Origin: Cupriavidus cauae
GTDB taxonomy: Bacteria; Pseudomonadota; Gammaproteobacteria; Burkholderiales; Burkholderiaceae
Direction of reading: 5' to 3'
Assembly: GCF_008632125.1 (NCBI RefSeq)
Contig: NZ_VWRN01000053.1
Coordinates: 1 to 64,000, forward strand
DNA: 64,000 nucleotides
The first letter of the stretch is position 1; every line of letters begins with the position of its first letter. Below the pieces are notes generated by a model, which was given only the letters and a program-made list of their open reading frames with translations, searched no databases and had not been told where the DNA came from. The translations under genes and the position numbers were made by a program. This document shows, one piece after another, positions 61,725-64,000 of this stretch.

Positions 61725-62048
61725 TTAGACTTTCGGGCCGATTACGTTGTAAGGCGCCACGGCCTTGGAAGTCGACGCGCCGGCGCCATCGTCGACCGGC
61801 GTGCGTGCATTGCCGACCGCACGGCGCAGCCGGGCGATCTCCAGCCGCTGGCGCATCAGGCTGGGCGCCACCGAGATCAGCGCGGCCAGCGCGCCGAGCA
61901 CGAAGGCGGCGAGCAGGATCAGAATCAGGGGCGCGCGCCAGACCGCATCGAAGAACAGCTGCAGCGACACATCGGCGGTATTGCGCAGGGCGAGCACGAA
62001 CAGCAGCGCGAACAGGACGATACGGATAATCCAGGCGACAAGTTTCAT
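61725..62048 (-). CDS. lapA: Lipopolysaccharide assembly protein LapA domain protein
   Basis: A 107-residue inner-membrane protein with two helices (VAWIIRIVLFALLFVLALRN and the segment LILILLAAFVLGALAALI) and the ADVSLQLFF motif of LapA. It works with LapB in lipopolysaccharide export. The ATG at 62048 begins MKLVAWIIR; the upstream open frame is not credible. Located between ihfB and lapB. Confidence 0.93.
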   Translation of the reverse strand: MKLVAWIIRIVLFALLFVLALRNTADVSLQLFFDAVWRAPLILILLAAFVLGALAALISVAPSLMRQRLEIARLRRAVGNARTPVDDGAGASTSKAVAPYNVIGPKV

Positions 62049-62317
62049 GCGATTGACGAGGTGTCTGCGGCGGCGTGGCGGCGAAATGGCGAAGAAGGCG
62101 AAGAAGCGTCCGTGCGCGCGCCGGCTGTCGATATCCGAATGGCCAGCCGGCCGCGGGCGGCGGTTCCCCGGCATTGTAGCGGAATCGATTGGCGCACACG
62201 GCGCGATCAGGCCTGGCGATGCGGGCAATTTTCGGCGTCTCGTCGCGATACGGAAAGGTCACTCAGACCAGCCCGCCAGTGCCGCGGTTCCGTGCCTCGC
62301 CATGCGACGGGCATAAA

Positions 62318-62343
62318 AAAAGCGCTCCTTGCGGAGCGCTTTT
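62318..62343 (-). terminator. Intrinsic terminator after ihfB
   Basis: On the minus strand an eight-pair AGCGCTCC/GGAGCGCT stem with a GCAA loop is extended by A-T pairs and ends in seven T. It follows ihfB by 39 bases and separates rpsA-ihfB from lapA. Confidence 0.88.
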
Positions 62344-62381
62344 CGATTTCCTCGCCGCTTCGTTGCCGAAGCCGCTGGAAT

Positions 62382-62915
62382 TCAGGACTGCGCCAGATTC
62401 AGGCCGGAGCCTTCCTGCTGGACGCCGGTCATCGCGGTGCCTTGCGTCAACGAACCGGTCAACGAACCGGACAACGAACCGCGTTCGCCGCCCAGCGGGG
62501 CATGCCCATTGGCGGCGCCGCCGCCATTGCCGTTCAGCCCCAGCGCGGCGCCGTCGACACCGTTGCCATTGGCACCGTTGCCGCCGTTGCCGTTGACACC
62601 ATGATCGCCGTTACCGCTGCCGTTGCCGGCCGCCGGATTGCGATCGACCCGCTCACGCAACTCCTTGCCCGCCTTGAAGTGCGGTACCCGTTTCTCAGGC
62701 ACCAGCACCCGCTCGCCGGACTTGGGATTGCGCCCCACGCGCGGCGGCCGGCGATTCAGGCCGAAGCTGCCGAACCCGCGGATCTCGATGCGATGGCCAT
62801 CGGCCAGCGCATCGGACATCGCGTCCAGGATCGTTTTCACCGAGATGTCCGCGTCCCGCAGCAGCAACTGCGGAAAGCGGGCAGCCAGCTTTTCGACGAG
62901 CTCGGACTTGGTCAT
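62382..62915 (-). CDS. ihfB: Integration host factor subunit beta with long Gly/Asn tail
   Basis: IHF-beta, a DNA-bending protein. Residues 1-92 form a complete HU/IHF domain with the flexible arm FGLNRRPPRVGRNPKSGE and the proline that inserts into DNA. The family is normally 94-105 residues, here 177. The extra 85 residues are rich in Gly, Asn and Ala (NGSGNGDHGVNGN, then GSLSGSLTGSLTQG). The tail is encoded in part by a 12-bp repeat (tcaacgaaccgg, 62445-62480). The gene follows rpsA as usual. Confidence 0.94.
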   Translation of the reverse strand: MTKSELVEKLAARFPQLLLRDADISVKTILDAMSDALADGHRIEIRGFGSFGLNRRPPRVGRNPKSGERVLVPEKRVPHFKAGKELRERVDRNPAAGNGSGNGDHGVNGNGGNGANGNGVDGAALGLNGNGGGAANGHAPLGGERGSLSGSLTGSLTQGTAMTGVQQEGSGLNLAQS

Positions 62916-62954
62916 GGCATCCGCGCGTGAGTTGGACGGTCGCGATGGACGCGA

Positions 62955-64000
62955 TTACTGGTTGTCCTGGCCCAGCTTGGCCTTCAGCAGCGCGCCCAGG
63001 TTGGTCGTGCCAGCCGTGCCGGTGTCGGCCTGGAACTTCTGCAGGGCTTCCTGCTGCTCCGCCGAGTCCTTGGCCTTGATCGACACGTTGATGTTGCGCG
63101 ACTTGCGATCGATGTTGACGATCACCGCCGTCACCTGCTCGCCTTCCTTCAGCACGTTGCGGGCATCCTCGACACGGTCGGCCGAGATTTCCGAGGCGCG
63201 CAGATAGCCTTCGACGTCGTCGGCCAGCTGGACCACGGCACCCTTCGGGTCGACGGTCTTGATCGTCGCGGTGACGATCGAGCCCTTGTCATTGGCCGAG
63301 ATGAAGTTGTTGAACGGATCGCCCGACAGCTGCTTGATGCCCAGCGAGATGCGTTCCTTGTCGACATCGATGCCCAGCACCACGGCCTCGACTTCGTCGC
63401 CCTTCTTGTACTTGCGCACGGCCTCTTCGCCCGACTCTTGCCAGGACAGGTCCGACAGGTGCACCAGGCCGTCGATGCCGCCCGGCAGACCGATGAACAC
63501 GCCGAAGTCGGTGATCGACTTGATCTGGCCGGTCAGCTTGTCGCCCTTCTTGTGGTTGCGGCTGAAGTCGTCCCACGGATTGGCCTTGCACTGCTTCATG
63601 CCCAGGCTGATACGACGCTTGTCTTCGTCGATATCCAGCACCATGACTTCGACTTCGTCGCCCAGCTGGACAACCTTGGACGGGGCCACGTTCTTGTTGG
63701 TCCAGTCCATTTCCGACACGTGCACCAGGCCTTCGATGCCGGCTTCGATCTCGACGAACGCGCCGTAGTCGGTCAGGTTGGTGACCTTGCCGAACAGGCG
63801 GGTGCCTTGCGGGTAGCGGCGCGAGATGCCGACCCACGGATCTTCGCCCAGCTGCTTGACGCCCAGCGAGACGCGGTTCTTCTCCTGGTCGAACTTGAGG
63901 ATCTTGGCGGTGATTTCCTGGCCAACCGACAGCACTTCGCTCGGATGGCGAACACGGCGCCATGCCAGGTCGGTGATGTGCAGCAGACCGTCGATGCCGC
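62955..64000 (-). CDS. rpsA: 30S ribosomal protein S1, C-terminal part
   Basis: The 3' part of rpsA, read on the minus strand from beyond the window end. At least four S1 domains are visible, each with the pattern GxVxxIxDFGVFI..GLVHxSD (for example VTNLTDYGAFVEIEAGIEGLV and IKSITDFGVFIGLPGGIDGLV). The final domain and tail end KLGQDNQ. The frame is already open at base 64000 (residues GIDGLLHITDLAW). S1 unfolds mRNA at the 30S entrance. ihfB follows after 39 bases. Confidence 0.97.
   Translation of the reverse strand, partial: GIDGLLHITDLAWRRVRHPSEVLSVGQEITAKILKFDQEKNRVSLGVKQLGEDPWVGISRRYPQGTRLFGKVTNLTDYGAFVEIEAGIEGLVHVSEMDWTNKNVAPSKVVQLGDEVEVMVLDIDEDKRRISLGMKQCKANPWDDFSRNHKKGDKLTGQIKSITDFGVFIGLPGGIDGLVHLSDLSWQESGEEAVRKYKKGDEVEAVVLGIDVDKERISLGIKQLSGDPFNNFISANDKGSIVTATIKTVDPKGAVVQLADDVEGYLRASEISADRVEDARNVLKEGEQVTAVIVNIDRKSRNINVSIKAKDSAEQQEALQKFQADTGTAGTTNLGALLKAKLGQDNQ

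Overview
The window looks like a core chromosomal segment from a very GC-rich betaproteobacterium, most likely Burkholderiaceae of the Cupriavidus/Ralstonia type. This is inferred from protein families and gene order, not from a search. Points in favour are an intracellular PhaZ-type polyhydroxybutyrate depolymerase, the series yebC-purD-hemF-nadD-rsfS-rlmH-maf-rng, the rpsP-rimM-trmD-rplS operon, and the rpsA-ihfB-lapA-lapB-ugd-hldA-hldD block. I found no rRNA, tRNA, CRISPR array, insertion sequence, phage gene or plasmid gene. Nearly all long open frames opposite or out of frame with these genes are high-GC shadows.

Layout. 1-4 kb: nucleoside-type ABC importer (ATPase end, two permeases, BMP lipoprotein), then REP-like palindromes. 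4.2-8.1 kb: DUF1232 protein, then a minus-strand group of drug/metabolite exporter, atypical SDR, methylglyoxal synthase and quinone oxidoreductase. 8.3-11 kb: upp facing a HerA-like ATPase. 11-19 kb: plus-strand housekeeping run (yebC, purD, hemF, nadD, rsfS, rlmH, maf, rng) and a lipoprotein. 19.7-26.9 kb: I78 inhibitor, AhpD-like protein, then msbA with GT25, an O-antigen ligase and two more glycosyltransferases, a lipopolysaccharide locus with seemingly lower GC. 26.9-35 kb: dnaE, trhO, a CoA Nudix hydrolase, and the rpsP-rimM-trmD-rplS operon with a promoter and a UUCG terminator. 35-40 kb: PQQ-type dehydrogenase, small secreted and membrane proteins, TM2 protein, phaZ. 40-43.5 kb: radical SAM gene behind an Lrp regulator that diverges from dadA. 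43.5-52 kb: acyl-CoA dehydrogenase, etfAB, metNIQ, enoyl-CoA hydratase, histone-deacetylase-like amidohydrolase. 52-64 kb: mltB, cysM, an NCS2 permease, a ComEA-like protein, hldD, hldA, ugd, lapB, lapA, ihfB and the 3' part of rpsA.

Functional links. Two separated clusters serve the outer membrane: msbA, ligase and glycosyltransferases at 21-27 kb, and heptose/UDP-glucuronate synthesis plus LapAB at 57-62 kb. The acyl-CoA dehydrogenase, EtfAB and enoyl-CoA hydratase form a beta-oxidation module. The housekeeping run covers purine, haem and NAD synthesis together with ribosome and RNA maturation.

I saw no convincing new defence or mobile system. The most unusual structure is the number of short-unit tandem repeats (units of 8 to 14 bp), nearly all in intergenic gaps and each with its own unit sequence. 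The clearest is a nine-copy 13-bp array between dnaE and trhO. Other points are a perfect G-quadruplex motif after upp, low-complexity tails on RsfS and IHF-beta, an SDR lacking the catalytic Tyr and Lys, and two genes (hemF, dnaE) whose -10 boxes imply leaderless mRNAs.
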